Position numbers and translations under genes: made by a program. 64,000 nucleotides of DNA from Zanthoxylum bungeanum (taxonomy: Eukaryota > Streptophyta > Magnoliopsida > Sapindales > Rutaceae). The DNA is taken from positions 1-64,000 of the forward strand of contig SKCR01049650.1 in the NCBI GenBank assembly GCA_019454045.1, in the 5' to 3' direction. A model generated the notes under the pieces. That model worked only from the letters and a program-made list of their open reading frames with translations, had not been told where the DNA came from and ran no database searches. Shown here one piece after another: positions 21,438 through 32,347 of this stretch (position 1 is the first letter of the stretch; each line of letters begins with the position of its first letter).

Positions 21438-21845
21438 GGCGTCGCGACGCCAAAGGCTTTGGCATCGTGACGCTCGAACAGTTCACTTGGTCTACGCGTT
21501 TTGAATTTGACTGTTGACGCGGATTTCGTCGGCCCAATAAGAATTCGACACGTGGCACGCGGTAAGATTCGGTTCAATGAGAGGATGACACGTGGCAGAA
21601 AATGATTCTATGATGATTCGGTCCAATGAGAAGATGACATGTGTCACGCGGAGTGTCGGCACCATAGGCTTTGTGACACGTGTCCCGGCGCATATTAGCG
21701 GATCCTCTGTGATGGTGACACGTGGCACAGCGCACGTTAGCAAAGTCAACATTTCAGATTCTGACACGTGGACTCGGCGTACGTTAGTAAGGGACTGGCA
21801 CATGTTAGGCGTCGCGACGACAAGGGTTTGGGCGTCGCGACGCTC
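21438..21845 (-). repeat. GC-rich palindromic boxes flanking the G-box cluster
   Basis: The self-complementary word GGCGTCGCGACGCC lies at 21438-21451. Close relatives lie at 21808-21820 and 21831-21844, each next to a CAAAGG/CAAGGG plus TTTGG spacer. They bracket the G-box cluster and stand out from AT-rich surroundings. Confidence 0.7.
21549..21770 (-). promoter_or_regulatory. Cluster of five G-boxes (ABRE-like) in the LTR U3
   Basis: Perfect CACGTG cores lie at 21549, 21589, 21677, 21719 and 21765, with a mutated one (CATGTG) at 21638. Three sit in ACACGTGGC, the abscisic-acid response (ABRE) type of G-box bound by bZIP factors. Position just upstream of the TATA box fits a promoter enhancer. 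The matching cluster in the 5' LTR is at 29679-29853. LOG element 1 lacks it. Confidence 0.75.
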
Positions 21846-22029
21846 ACAAATTACCAAAATGCCCTTTTCCAATTTTCACTGTTTTCTCTAAGTCACCTCC
21901 AGAATGTCCTGAAACTTTATTTATCTACAAAATAACACAAAACACATCAAAATATTCACAAAACTCAAGATACTATACAAAATATTAGGCTAAATGAGTG
22001 GGAAATAGTGATAGATTTACCACTCATCA

Positions 22030-22066
22030 CACCCCCAAACCTAACATTTTGCTAGTCCTCGAGCAA
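22030..22066 (-). other. Polypurine tract module of LOG element 2
   Basis: It has the same GCTCGAGGACTAGC ... GGTTTGGGGGTG arrangement as at 11549-11585 and directly adjoins the 3' LTR. Confidence 0.85.
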
Positions 22067-23348
22067 AACAAAAAATAAAATAACATAATAAAATTTAACT
22101 AAGCCACTTTCGTAGGGATCACAGTTGCATTTAGCGTATGCAACAAGCCTTTAAACCCCTAAGTGTCCCTAGTGGACAATTTGTAGTCTCGTGAGGGTTT
22201 ACAGCAATGATACCCACAAACATTTTACAAAAGTAAAAATGTAGTGAAACTAATGCACACAAAAGCAAAAAGACAAACGAAAAGAGAATAAAGAAGTTAG
22301 TGACTAATCAGATGAAACTTCTACTTCAAGTTACTAATTGTTTTGTTTCTTTCTAAATTAACGAATAAGTAAATTCTCCGATTATTTTTACCATTCTCTA
22401 TATACACAGCCAACAAAATATTAAACAACTCATTTTTTCCCACAACAGTCACAAAGTGCAGTTGATAAGAGAGTTATATTTTTGTCTTAAAGTTTTATCA
22501 GATTTCACACATTGTTGTAGCAATGGAATAATTTTTCTGATTTTTCTGATTTTTTCTTTGATTTTTTAATTTTTTTTTATATACAATACCTTCCGTTTAT
22601 GTAGCGAGCTTTGGGTCGGTGGCTCCCAAACCAGTTGGCTTTAGGGCACCATGTGTTAAGACACCCCTACGAACTTAATTACTCAGACTTCAGATATATA
22701 TATTTTTGCAGCATCTTCGATCCATGTAACAAGCTTTGGGCCAGTGACTCCCAAACCAGTTGGCTTTAGGGCACTAGGTGTTAAAACACCCTTACAGACT
22801 TAATAACTCGGATCTCAGATTATTTTTATTTTTTACTCCATCACTTTTTGAGATGCTTCCTCCAATTAAACTAGAGCACTGAATATTACAAACTTTTCAA
22901 TTTTAGCTCATGTCCGTATGTTACCATGCATGTTGATAATATCTGCCAACTGAGCATATGAAGATCCATTTTAGTCCGTTTTATGGAGAATTCAGAACTT
23001 AAATAATTCAAAAGGAAATAAATAAAAATTAACTTGTTCCGAAATAGGTTTTAGATACGTCTCAGGAGTGGAAACTCCTTACTCATCTATCTTTTACCAA
23101 TTTCACCTTTTTAGTCAAAATAAAAACAAAAAAGCAAAATATTTTTGTAATTTTTGAAAATTTTTAAATTTTTTTGTATTTGTCGAAAAATTTTGGACTA
23201 AAAATAAAAATAACACACAAACTAAAAACAAGGTACTGATCAACTAATTCCCTCGCCCAAACCTAAATGAGACATTGTCCCCAATGTCTTAAACAGTAGA
23301 AGAATAGTTTAGAAGATAATACCTGATTAGCTGAAATTCTACAGGAAA
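22067..23348 (-). other. 3' non-coding region of LOG element 2
   Basis: This is homologous to 11586-12901. It contains the tandem duplication at 22588-22820 and a decayed internal polypurine-like module at 23246-23290 (GGTTTGGG interrupted to GGTTTGGGCG). No reading frame was found. Confidence 0.7.
22588..22820 (-). repeat. Tandem duplication matching 12119-12346
   Basis: Two units of about 105-110 bp share CTCCCAAACCAGTTGGCTTT and an AGGGCAC stretch. Their presence in both LOG elements shows shared ancestry of the 3' region. Confidence 0.8.
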
Positions 23349-24002
23349 TTAAAGGTTAAGATCCATATTAATCCGACGCCTCTTAACACAATTGTCCTCG
23401 GACCAATTTATCTTTGATAGGATAGGCTCAACTTGTGGTTCATATGGTAAGAGTTGGTCAATTAGATCCGGAGCAGTTCTGCCAGTAAAGAGGAGTTCTT
23501 TTAAAGGTTTTGACACGAACCCATTTCTCTGGGCATCATCAAGAAACACACAAAGAAAATCATAAAATCCATCAACGTTGTGCAACCCAATTGGTTTCTG
23601 GTGTATGTTCAGGTTCGCCCAAGATAGAACAATAAATATTTCCTCCAATGTACCCAAGCCTCTTGGCAAAGCAATAAAAGCATCAGCACGGTTAATCGTT
23701 TCTACCAGTTGTTCAGACATACATGGCACGGTCAGTTCCTCTCCGTTTGATGGTTCAATAAGATTTGCTTCTGCCAAGGGTTTTGGGATGATTCCCAAAA
23801 CATGACTTCCTCATTCCTGTACGGCCTTTGAAACGATCCCCATTAGTCCAAGATTGCCTCCGCTATATACTAACTGCATATTTCTTACAGCTAAGACTCG
23901 ACCCAATTCTTGTGCAGCTTTTACGTATTGTGGTTTAGTACCAACACTACTACCACAAAACACACAGATGTTTTCAACTCGTCTTCTTGAAGTGGCTTCC
24001 AT
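23349..24002 (-). pseudogene. LOG-family gene copy 2 with a stop at codon 64
   Basis: The region is 654 bases from ATG to TAA, exactly collinear with the intact copy at 12902-13555 with no indels. The only frame-breaking change is a TGA in place of a Gly codon at codon 64 (23811-23813), so this is one nonsense mutation and not a frameshift. By eye I count 31 amino-acid replacements plus the stop and about 24 synonymous codon differences between the copies. Key losses are the first Gly of YGGG (now YSGG, residue 47), Arg98 to Gln and PGG to PRG (residue 114). It should not make an active enzyme. Ala111 matches the family norm where copy 1 has Asp. The tail is KRRRINMDLNL. Confidence 0.92.
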
Positions 24003-24251
24003 GTTTTACTCTGGATGTCTTCAAAAGTGTAATGATGAGTTTAATTTATAATACCTGAAAAGGGTGAGTAAAAATAGCACAAGTATCTTCCAAATGACGA
24101 TTAGTAGCAAAATAGTAAAATAAATCGTGATAGTCAAAAAGGTCTGGATCATGTCGGTGAAAACAAAAGAAAACAACAAAATAAATCATAATTATCAGGA
24201 AAAGACAAAGAGATAAAATATTTACAAGAAAAGTAGCGGCTTGATTGACGT
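24003..24251 (-). other. Spacer between the Cys-rich ORF and LOG copy 2
   Basis: Homologous to 13556-13800. It includes the acceptor-like CACCCTTTTCAG near 24055-24066. A short frame (RHDPD...HLED...THPF) is partly shared with copy 1 but loses phase at the acceptor-like site, so I do not call it coding. Confidence 0.45.
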
Positions 24252-24530
24252 CTATGCGTCAGGGACAAGCTTCCCATCCAATCTTCTTATAAATTGGCAA
24301 ACATGGTCTTTTTGAGTCAGATTCTCGAGACTTAACAATTGTCTTTCCTTTTGGAATTGTGCATATAACATGCGAATTTCATGATACACACATCCACTGG
24401 GATCCGTCTCAAGAGTTTTAGATATGTCATCCAAAGACTCCTTACTCAAGCCATCCCTAATGAAATTAATCTTATCTTCGCGGTTATTGGACACCATTCC
24501 TAAAGAATGACAACGAGTATTACAAAACAT
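24252..24530 (-). CDS. Unknown Cys-rich 92-aa ORF between gag and LOG
   Basis: This frame is open from the stop that ends gag (near 24561) to TAG at 24252, with ATG at 24530. Just before and after the ATG the frame reads CVCYKCARMFCNTRC, an unusual Cys cluster. A charged, probably helical stretch follows (KINFIRDGLSKESLDDISK, then YAQFQKERQLLSLE). LOG element 1 has a decayed equivalent at 13800-13960. I do not recognise a family. It could be an accessory or env-position protein, a remnant of captured sequence, or a chance ORF. It lies in the same orientation as gag and LOG. Confidence 0.45.
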   Translation of the reverse strand: MFCNTRCHSLGMVSNNREDKINFIRDGLSKESLDDISKTLETDPSGCVYHEIRMLYAQFQKERQLLSLENLTQKDHVCQFIRRLDGKLVPDA

Positions 24531-24560
24531 ACGAGCACATTTATAACAAACACACTTTCT

Positions 24561-24832
24561 TTAGGCTCTTATCTTTTTAGCATATGTGCTCTTTCCTAAA
24601 CCAGGCAGATGTGAAATAAAAGAGTCAGAAGACTCTTTATAGAGAATCTTCTGTTGCCCTGTTTCTTTTGGAACTTCCTCAGCTGTTGTTTTGGCTCCAA
24701 CATCTTTGTTGATTTCAGTACCGATTTTTAACATGATGGCATGACACTGCTCCTTCCCTATGTTCCTTGGATTTGGTTATGTGTTGCTAGGAAGATTTCC
24801 TGGCGGTCTGTAACTCTGAGCATTGGCCAGTT
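24561..24832 (-). pseudogene. Gag C-terminal part of LOG element 2
   Basis: Continuing gag from 26814, the minus-strand frame reads NAQSYRPPGNLPSNT then a stop, and on to GLGKSTYAKKIRA and TAA. The RPPGNLPSNT word is typical of the end of plant Athila/Tat gag. It is separated from the rest by the solo LTR. Confidence 0.7.
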
Positions 24833-26813
24833 TGTTGGTTTCTATAATATGTCCCAAGGAAAGATTAAGCATATATGAAATACAACAAAGAATATATATA
24901 AACATGAAGTATGGCGGAATCATACTTACAATATCTTGTGATGAAGAAAATCAAGCCAAGATGGAAGCTCCAAGGTGGATGATTTTCGGCCAGGTGAGAA
25001 GATGTGGAAAGCTCCAAGCTTTGAGTATTCCAAGCTCTATGATGGTTTCCCTATCACCTCTTTTGATCCCTTGAAGGTGCTAGCCTTGCTTGTGAGGAGA
25101 TGTTCCAAACAATCACACTTTCTTCAAGCTTTTGGCAACCAAAATGAAGAAGATGAAGACCAAAAACTGCATGCAGTTTTTCGGCCAAGTGAGAGAGAGA
25201 AGAGAGATTTTTCTTTTTGTTCTCATTGATTTTTGATACCAAAAATCAATTTATATTTATGCCATAATATTTATTAAATAATAATAAATCTATGACACAA
25301 GCCATGCAAAGGCTTAGAGTGTCAAACACTCAAATTCCATGCATAACATTAGAGTGTATTATACACTATCACCATGCAATGCATTATCAATAAAATAATA
25401 CATTCAATGACATGTGTCAAGTGGGCCCCACACATTTCCAAATGAAAGTGGGCCCACGTCCACTCACGCGTTCGAGTTCGATATTTCTGAAATACCGAAC
25501 TTGCGTCGCGACGTTAATTAAATCGAATTTAAATAAATAATCGCGCCTAGCGAAATTATTATTTACGTCGCTAACGAATTAATTCTAAATTAACTCGTAT
25601 GCCCGAATTAAAATCTAATTTTAATTTCGCGTCGAAATCGAATTTCAATTATTATATCGAATATAATAATCTTACTGATTAATTCCAAATTAATCGTTCT
25701 CTCTCTCTAAATAAGGCACTTTATCCGAGATAAAGTTTCTCCGCAATTAATCCAAGATTAATTAAGTTCGAATCAAATATCATAGGTGAATCTTCAGGAA
25801 GCGACCCAAGAGATCTCCGGATATGTTGGCAGTAAATACGGTCGTCGGATAATCCGAACACGCACGTACCTCGTACTACGTTCTTACCGATTCACAAGAC
25901 AAGGTTGGCTTCTAGCAAAGCGCCATGCCTACCCAATTCTCCAGAAATATTCTTATAGGAATATAAGATCTATATCAAGCGTAGTATACCGTAGTATTGC
26001 GTACATCGATCCAGTATCGGATGATCACATGCTAGGCCTAGGGTTGGAGATGTGTCTGCCCCGTACGAAACATATATCGGACATCAAGCAACTAGTCTCT
26101 TTAAATCGGACAATCCTGACCTAGTCATATTGTCCCGACGGTTGCAACCTTTTATAGAGTACTAGTTCTGTGTCCTGCGTGATCATCACCTCCATATGTC
26201 TGAAGCGATACTTCCATCTTGACATCACATCCAGTACACTACGATTCTCGATAAACCCAGAAGAGGTGTACACAGAACCGGTTAAGGTCCCCAACCACCA
26301 AAACCAAAGTTTACCGATTGTCGCAAGTACTAGCGATGTAAGTCTCAGGTTAAGACCATATACACCTACCCTGATGTGGCCTCCCATAGACACCTAGACA
26401 TACTACCAATGGGATTCCGCGGGGTCTATCCAGAGCGAAGCTGTTTTCCGTACCATCGGTAAAACACAACCTCCTATCGCACTTGCATAAGTATCCAATA
26501 CTTAAATATATGAGAACTATGCCGTTGTGCCCTCACAACGTGCACAAGCGCAATACTAGCCTATTCCGCATTATCGATGTCCAGTCTCGATAATACTACT
26601 GCTAGGGATATTTAATGATTAAACCTTTATGGATTGATACTGTCTCATATCATCTCAATCCAGTACTAATCATATGGACTTTCGCCATTTATATATCAAA
26701 GTAAATAATATTTACAAAATGGCAAAAGGCAATTTCATTATTACATAGTTAATTTTGTACAATAATACAATATCATTTACAAACAGTGACGCTATGGGAC
26801 ACAATGTCTAACA
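24833..26813 (-). mobile_element. Solo C1 LTR inserted in gag (TSD CAGTT)
   Basis: This is a single 1981-bp LTR running TGTTGGTTTC...GTCTAACA in plus-strand coordinates, with perfect flanking CAGTT (24828-24832 and 26814-26818). No internal region is present, which fits recombination between two LTRs of a former full element. It belongs to the same subtype as 29852-36526. The hairpin chain is at 25476-25766. Confidence 0.92.
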
Positions 26814-26818
26814 CAGTT

Positions 26819-27955
26819 GTCCGATTTGATTCTCCAGTGCTTTGATGGAAGCAGATTGGCTCTGAAACATAGCATCGTACCATTTTAACTGAGTTAGCAC
26901 TTCTGCTATTCCTGGTTCATTTACCTGCTCATGTCATTTGTTCTGTTGCTGGAATCAGGTGGTGGATAGTTTTGTTGCCCTGAATTGTTGCTCCATGAAA
27001 AATTAGGATGATTCCTCCACCCTGGGTTGTAGGTGTTGGAATATAGATTGTTCCCCTGTTTGTTGAAATTGTTGACAAAATTCATCGTCTCTTCAAGTTG
27101 GTTCGACTCTGGTGCTCCTCCATATGGTGAACTTATGGATCCAGTTGTAAGAGTCTCCATAAATTTGCATATCCGATCCAGCTTGGCGTTGACTACTGTA
27201 TTGTCTCCACTTTTATAAATTCCTGTAATTCTTTGTATCATGCTCATTTCTGTTGGCCACAAACAATTGTTGTTGGCCATTTAATCGATTAGTTCCCAGG
27301 CTTGATCTTCTCATTTTGCCATTAAAGCTCCTCCAGTAGCAGCATCGATTGTGGTTCTCATTATTACAGAAAGTCCATTATAGAAAGTTTGGACTTGAAG
27401 CCATTTTGGAATCTCATGGTGAGGACATTTCCGGAGCAAATCTTTGTACCTTTCCCAAGCTTCGTAGAGAGTTTCTGAGTCTTGTTGTACAAAGGATGTG
27501 ATGTCATTCCTCAGTTTTCTAGTTCTGGCCGGTGTAAAGTACTTTGCAAGAAATTTGGTGGCTAAAGTGTTCCAAGTTGTGATGGAACCTGCTGGTAGTG
27601 AATGTAGCAAAGCTTTAGCTCTGTCCTTCAAGGAGTATGGGAAAACATGCATTCTCATTGCTTTTTCAGCTTCTCGGTTGTAATTGAAAGTGCCGCAAAC
27701 TTCCAAGAAGTTGGTGATGTGGGCATTAGGATCTTCAGTTCCATTCCCCCCAAACTGAACTGACTGCTGAATCATCTGAATGCATGTTTTTATGTCACCC
27801 ACATTTGCTGGTAAAGGAGGAAGTACAATACAAGAAATGAGTCTAACAACCACCAAAATGGTTCTGTCTCGAATGGGAATTGGTGGTGCAACGTTCAAAG
27901 CTTCAGGTTCCATGTTGACTAAAGCTTCTTGGCCTTCTCGTCGTTCCATTCTCAA
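26819..27955 (-). pseudogene. Gag of LOG element 2 (Retrotrans_gag capsid domain)
   Basis: The frame at 27311-27955 carries the capsid domain, with FGGNGTEDPNAHITNFLEVC, then FPYSLKDRAKALLHSLPAGS, TWNTLATKFLAKYF and a CPHHEIPKWLQVQTFYNGL stretch. These are hallmarks of Athila/Tat gag. The frame at 26921-27280 continues with PESNQLEE and NPGWRNHPNFSW. Between them and after 26921 the frame shifts. The run to 26819 reads EPGIAEVLTQLK and KALENQIGQL and continues at 24832. The protein would form virus-like particles in the cytoplasm. It is broken by frameshifts and by the solo LTR. Confidence 0.85.
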
Positions 27956-28129
27956 CTGTCTGATGGTTTTTCAATTTCCGGGTCAAGCGGTCAAAGTTCA
28001 AAGCTTATAGTTCGTCTCATTAAGTTTCTGAGAACTTGAAACATAAGAAAACAAAAACAATAAGTAAAAATAAAATTAGATACAAGTAAAGGTATCTAAC
28101 CTTAAAACTAATAGTGAAAGATAAATAAA

Positions 28130-28147
28130 TCCCCGGCAACGGCGCCA
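28130..28147 (-). other. Primer binding site, tRNA-Asp, LOG element 2
   Basis: It is identical to the site at 15477-15494 and lies six bases from the 5' LTR end at 28154. Confidence 0.9.
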
Positions 28148-28153
28148 AAAACT

Positions 28154-29851
28154 TGACCGGTGCTTACACACATATATAACGCAAGCGCACATATCGTTCA
28201 AGCAGTATAAAAATTATCGATCCAACGAGGACTTAATACATAAGCTATTAATTTTATGAGGTCAAATGATTACTAGTATCTAACAGGTTGTTTGATTGAT
28301 TTGAAATGGTGACGATTCTAAATTTAAAAACAAGTAAATTAAATTATTCGAGAGTAGGTTTTAAGAAAATTCAATATTAAAAACTATCTAGGGTTGTGAT
28401 TTCTTCCAATATCATTTTAAAGATGAAGTGGTTATTTTATAGCTGTGTAATATATTGATTTATTAACCTGGAACACTAAATTATGTGAAAGCCTATGTCG
28501 ATGGTCAGACACAAATACCCAGTTTAACCCAATTGAACCATATGTTTATGTCAACCAAATTATCTGGATTCATTAAGTTTAAGTTCCAATTATGGCTACG
28601 CCCGCCCGACAGGTATATGTCTATCCTGTAAGGAAATCTTTAAAGGGTTATCTATCCTCAAGGAAGATCGTGGGCTATTGAGTCTAAGGTCTTAAACCTA
28701 AAATCCCTATGTCTAGTTCATTTTAAGTTTACCTAATCAATTTTATTAGTGGCCAGTTAATAAAAAGCATTAAGATTAAGACTCAATAAATAAATCTTTA
28801 TATTACCCAAACTATAATCTAACCCCTTATAAACCGGTGATATTGGAATTCATCACAACCATAGATAACTAATTTAGTTACAACACATAACTAGGGCTAG
28901 TAAAAACTTAAAAGTAAAAGCCATAAAGTAAAAATGCGGTAAAGTAAATACTGAAAAGTAAATTACAATAAAATAAAATGCTAAGGTAAAATGAATTACT
29001 TTTACTATTTACTATTTTAGATATCTCCCATAAAATAATATATAAACTTATGATAACATTACCAAACAGCCATATAGGTGGTAACCTGATTAATTCAAAT
29101 TAAGTCCGACCAGCCATAAAGGCGGTATGATTTGTCCATGAACCTGCCATATAGGCGGTAAGAAAATTTAATTTCCAACCAGCCATATAGGCGGTATCCT
29201 TGATTAGTCAGGTTTAAACTAGTTTAAAATGAATTACCAACCGACCAATATGCCGGTATCCTTTTTAATTCAAATTTTAAATAGATATTATATTATTTTT
29301 AAAGGAGATTAATCTAAATAGCAACAGTAAAAGAATTACCTTTCACCCTAGCAGAGGGAAGTTACCTCCTCATGGTTGAATAGTAAACACTATAAAAATA
29401 AAGAAAGTAAATTACTATTATTACAGAACGTAATTAAAATTAAATTACAAAACTTAAATTAAAAGAAACTGGAGAGAAGACTCCTCATTTACATCAAAGA
29501 AATGAGAGAGAATGGTAAAATTGAAACTAAAATCTCGAGCTCAATTTATAGACTTCGGTAGGCCACGGGCGTTGCGACGCCAAAGGCTTTGGCATCGTGA
29601 CGCTCGAACAGTTCACTTGGTCTACGCGTTTTGAATTTGACTGTTGACGCGGATTTCGTCGGCCCAATAAGAATTCGACACGTGGCACGCGGTAAGATTC
29701 GGTTCAAAGAGAGGATGACACGTGGCAGAATATGATTCACTAATGATTCGGTCCAATGAGAAGATGACACGTGTCACGCGGAGTGTCGGCACCATATGCT
29801 TGTGACACGTGTCCCGACGCATGTTAGCGGATCCTCTGTGATGGTGACACG
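28154..29851 (-). repeat. LOG element 2, 5' LTR, main part
   Basis: This is closely similar to 20022-21724. It carries the TATA box (29542-29551) and the G-box cluster with CACGTG at 29679, 29719, 29768, 29806 and 29848. It is interrupted at 29851 by a copia insertion, and the distal U3 resumes at 36532. Confidence 0.88.
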
Positions 29852-31635
29852 TGTTGGTTTCTATTATATGTCCCAAGGAAAGATTAAGCATTTAAATACA
29901 ACAATGAATATATATTAAAAGATGAAGTATGGCGGAATCATACTTACAATGCTTTAGTGATGAAGAAAATCAAACCAAAAGTGGAAGCTCCAGGTTGATG
30001 ATTTTCGGCCAAGGAAGACAAGAGGTGGAAAGCTTCAAGCTTTAAGTATTCCAAGCCCTTGGAAGGTTTCCCTATCACCTCTTTAGATTCCTTGCTTGTG
30101 CTAGCAAAAATGGAGAATGAGAAAACAATTTTCTGCCTTGTTGGTGCAGCTCACGGCGTGAGCAAGAGAGGAAGAGAGGAGAGTGTTTCACTTTTGATTT
30201 TCTTTCCTTTGCATGCCAAAAAACGTGAATTACCAAGGAAAAAGAAAAGTGAATTGATATCTAATACCAAAAGAATTTTTTAATGCAAAAAATCCTTCCA
30301 AAACCGTGCATGGCTTTCCCTCCAAAATGAATCCATCATTTGCTATCATTACCATACTTTGAGATTAGAGACAATGCATCATCCCTAAAGGTGACTAGAT
30401 ACATTCACTATCTATTCGTATTAAGTAATGAGATATCGCGATGTGATTTGCGGATATCACTCGATTCAAAATACGAATGTGTCCGCAAGCACTTTCGGGC
30501 TCGGTTTCGTTAATTCCAAATTAACGAATTTCCGTCGCGACGTGAATTAAATAATTACGCCTTGCGAAATTACTATTCAGTTCGCTAATGAATTAATTCT
30601 AAATTAATTCGTTTGCCCGAATTAAAATCCGATTTTAATTCCGCGTCGAAATCTAATTTCGTTTAATATATCGAATATATTATTTTATCGATTAATTCCA
30701 ATTTAATCGTTCTCTCTCTAAATAAGGCACTTTATCCAAGATAAAGTTTCTCCGCAATTAATCCAAGATTAATTAAGTCCGAATCAAATATCATAGGTGA
30801 ATCTTCAGGAAGCGACCCAAGAGATCTCCGGATATGTTGGCAGTAAATACGGTCGTCGGATAATCCGAACACGTACGTACCTCGTACTACGTTTTTACCG
30901 ATTCACAAGACAAGATTGGCTTCTAGCAAAGCGCCATGCCTACTCAATTCACCAGAAATATTCTTATAGGAATATAAGATCTATATCAAGCGTAGTATAC
31001 CGTAGTATTGCGTACATCGATCCAGTATCGGACGATCACATGTTAGGCCTGGGGCTGGAAATGTGTCTGCCCCGTACGAAACATATATCGGACATCAAGC
31101 AACTAGTCTCTTTAAATCGGACAATCCTGACCTGGTCATATTGTCCCGACTGTTGCAACCTTTTATAGAGTACTAGTTCTGTGTCCTGCGTGATCATCAC
31201 CTCCATATGTCTGAAGTGATACTTCCATCTCGACATCACATCCAGTACACTACGATTCTCGATAAACCCAGAAGAGGTGTACACAGAACCGGTTAAGGTC
31301 CCCAACCACCAAAACCAAAGTTTACCGATTGTCGCAAGTACTAGCGATGTAAGTCTCAGGTTAATACCATATACACCTACCCTGATGCGGCCTCCCATAG
31401 ACACGCAGACATACTACCAATGGGATTCCGCGGGGTCTATCCAGAGCGAAGCTGTTTTCCGTACCATCGGTAAAACACAACCTCCTATCGCACTTGCATA
31501 AGTATCCAATACTTAAATATATGAGAACTATGCCGTTGTGCCCTCACAACGTGCACAAGCGCAATACTAGTTAATTTTGTACAATAATACAATATCATTT
31601 ACAAACAGTGACGCTATGGGACATAATGTCTAACA
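29852..31635 (-). repeat. C1 LTR of deleted element, left (3') copy
   Basis: TGTTGGTTTC...GTCTAACA in plus-strand coordinates. It is very like 34556-36526 but lacks roughly 0.2 kb after GCAATACTAG (31570), with a TAG(T) microhomology at the break. A polypurine tract (ATCTCCCACTTGG) follows at 31636. Confidence 0.88.
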
Positions 31636-31864
31636 ATCTCCCACTTGGCCTATAGCCAGTCACTCAAGCATCTAATACCCGAACTATGTATGTGTCGTTC
31701 AAAAACTTGCTGAAGAACAGCCTTCGTCAGCGGATCTGCAATGTTGTCATCTGATGTAACCTTCTCGACCTTTACATCGCCACGATGTATAATCTCCCGA
31801 ATCAGATGGTAATGTCGAAGAACATGCTTGGACCGTTGATGAGACCTTGGTTCCTTAGCCTGTG
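31636..31864 (-). pseudogene. RNase H C-terminal fragment
   Basis: This matches 40626-40855 up to CCTGTGCTATA and then joins gag. Only the last part of the RNase H region survives, including the DNIADPLTKA-equivalent stretch. Confidence 0.75.
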
Positions 31865-32347
31865 CTATATCATATCAATCGTCAGCTCTGCCTCCAAGAC
31901 AATGCCCATCTTGGCTAACTCATCTATGTCAGCGATCATTTGTGTCCCGTAGGCCTCAACTGATGCGCCGTCTGTCATCCGGGAGCGGAAGAGTTTCCTT
32001 ACTAGCTCGTACCTCTCCATCCGCTTGTTGGTGCGGTGGAGATCACGCAATCTTGCCATCATGTTATAGGGATCCAAGTCCCTGTTCTAGCGTCTGAAAT
32101 GCTGGGTCATTGCAGCTAGCATAACTGACTGAGCTTGGTCACAATCGTCACTATGAGTCTTCCATAACTCTAGCTCCAGTGGCTCACTGGGTTTAGGCGG
32201 GAGAGGTCTCTGAATAGTATACAGCACCCTCTCAGCCCCAAGCACTATCTTGAGGTTCATTTCCCAGTCGGCAAAGTTTGTCCATTTGAAGACATTATCG
32301 CCCATGATTATGTCGCGGACATTACCCTTGCCAGTCGTCATTGACAA
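31865..32347 (-). pseudogene. C1 gag N-terminal half
   Basis: Minus-strand frames at 32087-32347 (MSMTTGKGNVRDIIMGDN..., NFADWEMNLKIVLGAE) and 31865-32077 (YNMMARLRDLHRTNKRMERY, SRMTDGASVEAYGTQM) carry the start and middle of copia gag (UBN2-type). A stop separates the two frames, and the protein is cut by the deletion before its zinc knuckle. Confidence 0.8.

Larger units (their letters stand above)
20022..22029 (-). repeat. LOG element 2, 3' LTR
   Basis: This 2008-bp LTR begins TGATGAGTGG on the minus strand at 22029 and ends CCGGCCA at 20022. The part from about 20022 to 21300 is homologous to the LOG element 1 LTR, including the CCAACC/GCCATATAGGCGG repeats (20930-21130). The U3 part (21420-22029) is mostly unrelated to it. 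Confidence 0.88.

Noticed and set aside
23799..23813. Apparent frameshift splitting LOG copy 2 into two ORFs
   Set aside because: Codon alignment with copy 1 shows the same length and phase; the break is a single TGA in place of a Gly codon.
25786..26124. Recurrent 85-123-codon frames inside C1 LTRs (also 951-1322, 30797-31168, 51844-52101)
   Set aside because: The frames checked start at GTG rather than ATG, run antisense to the LTR, and recur only because the LTRs are related. A sense-strand frame in the same segment (35739-36107) also lacks an ATG.
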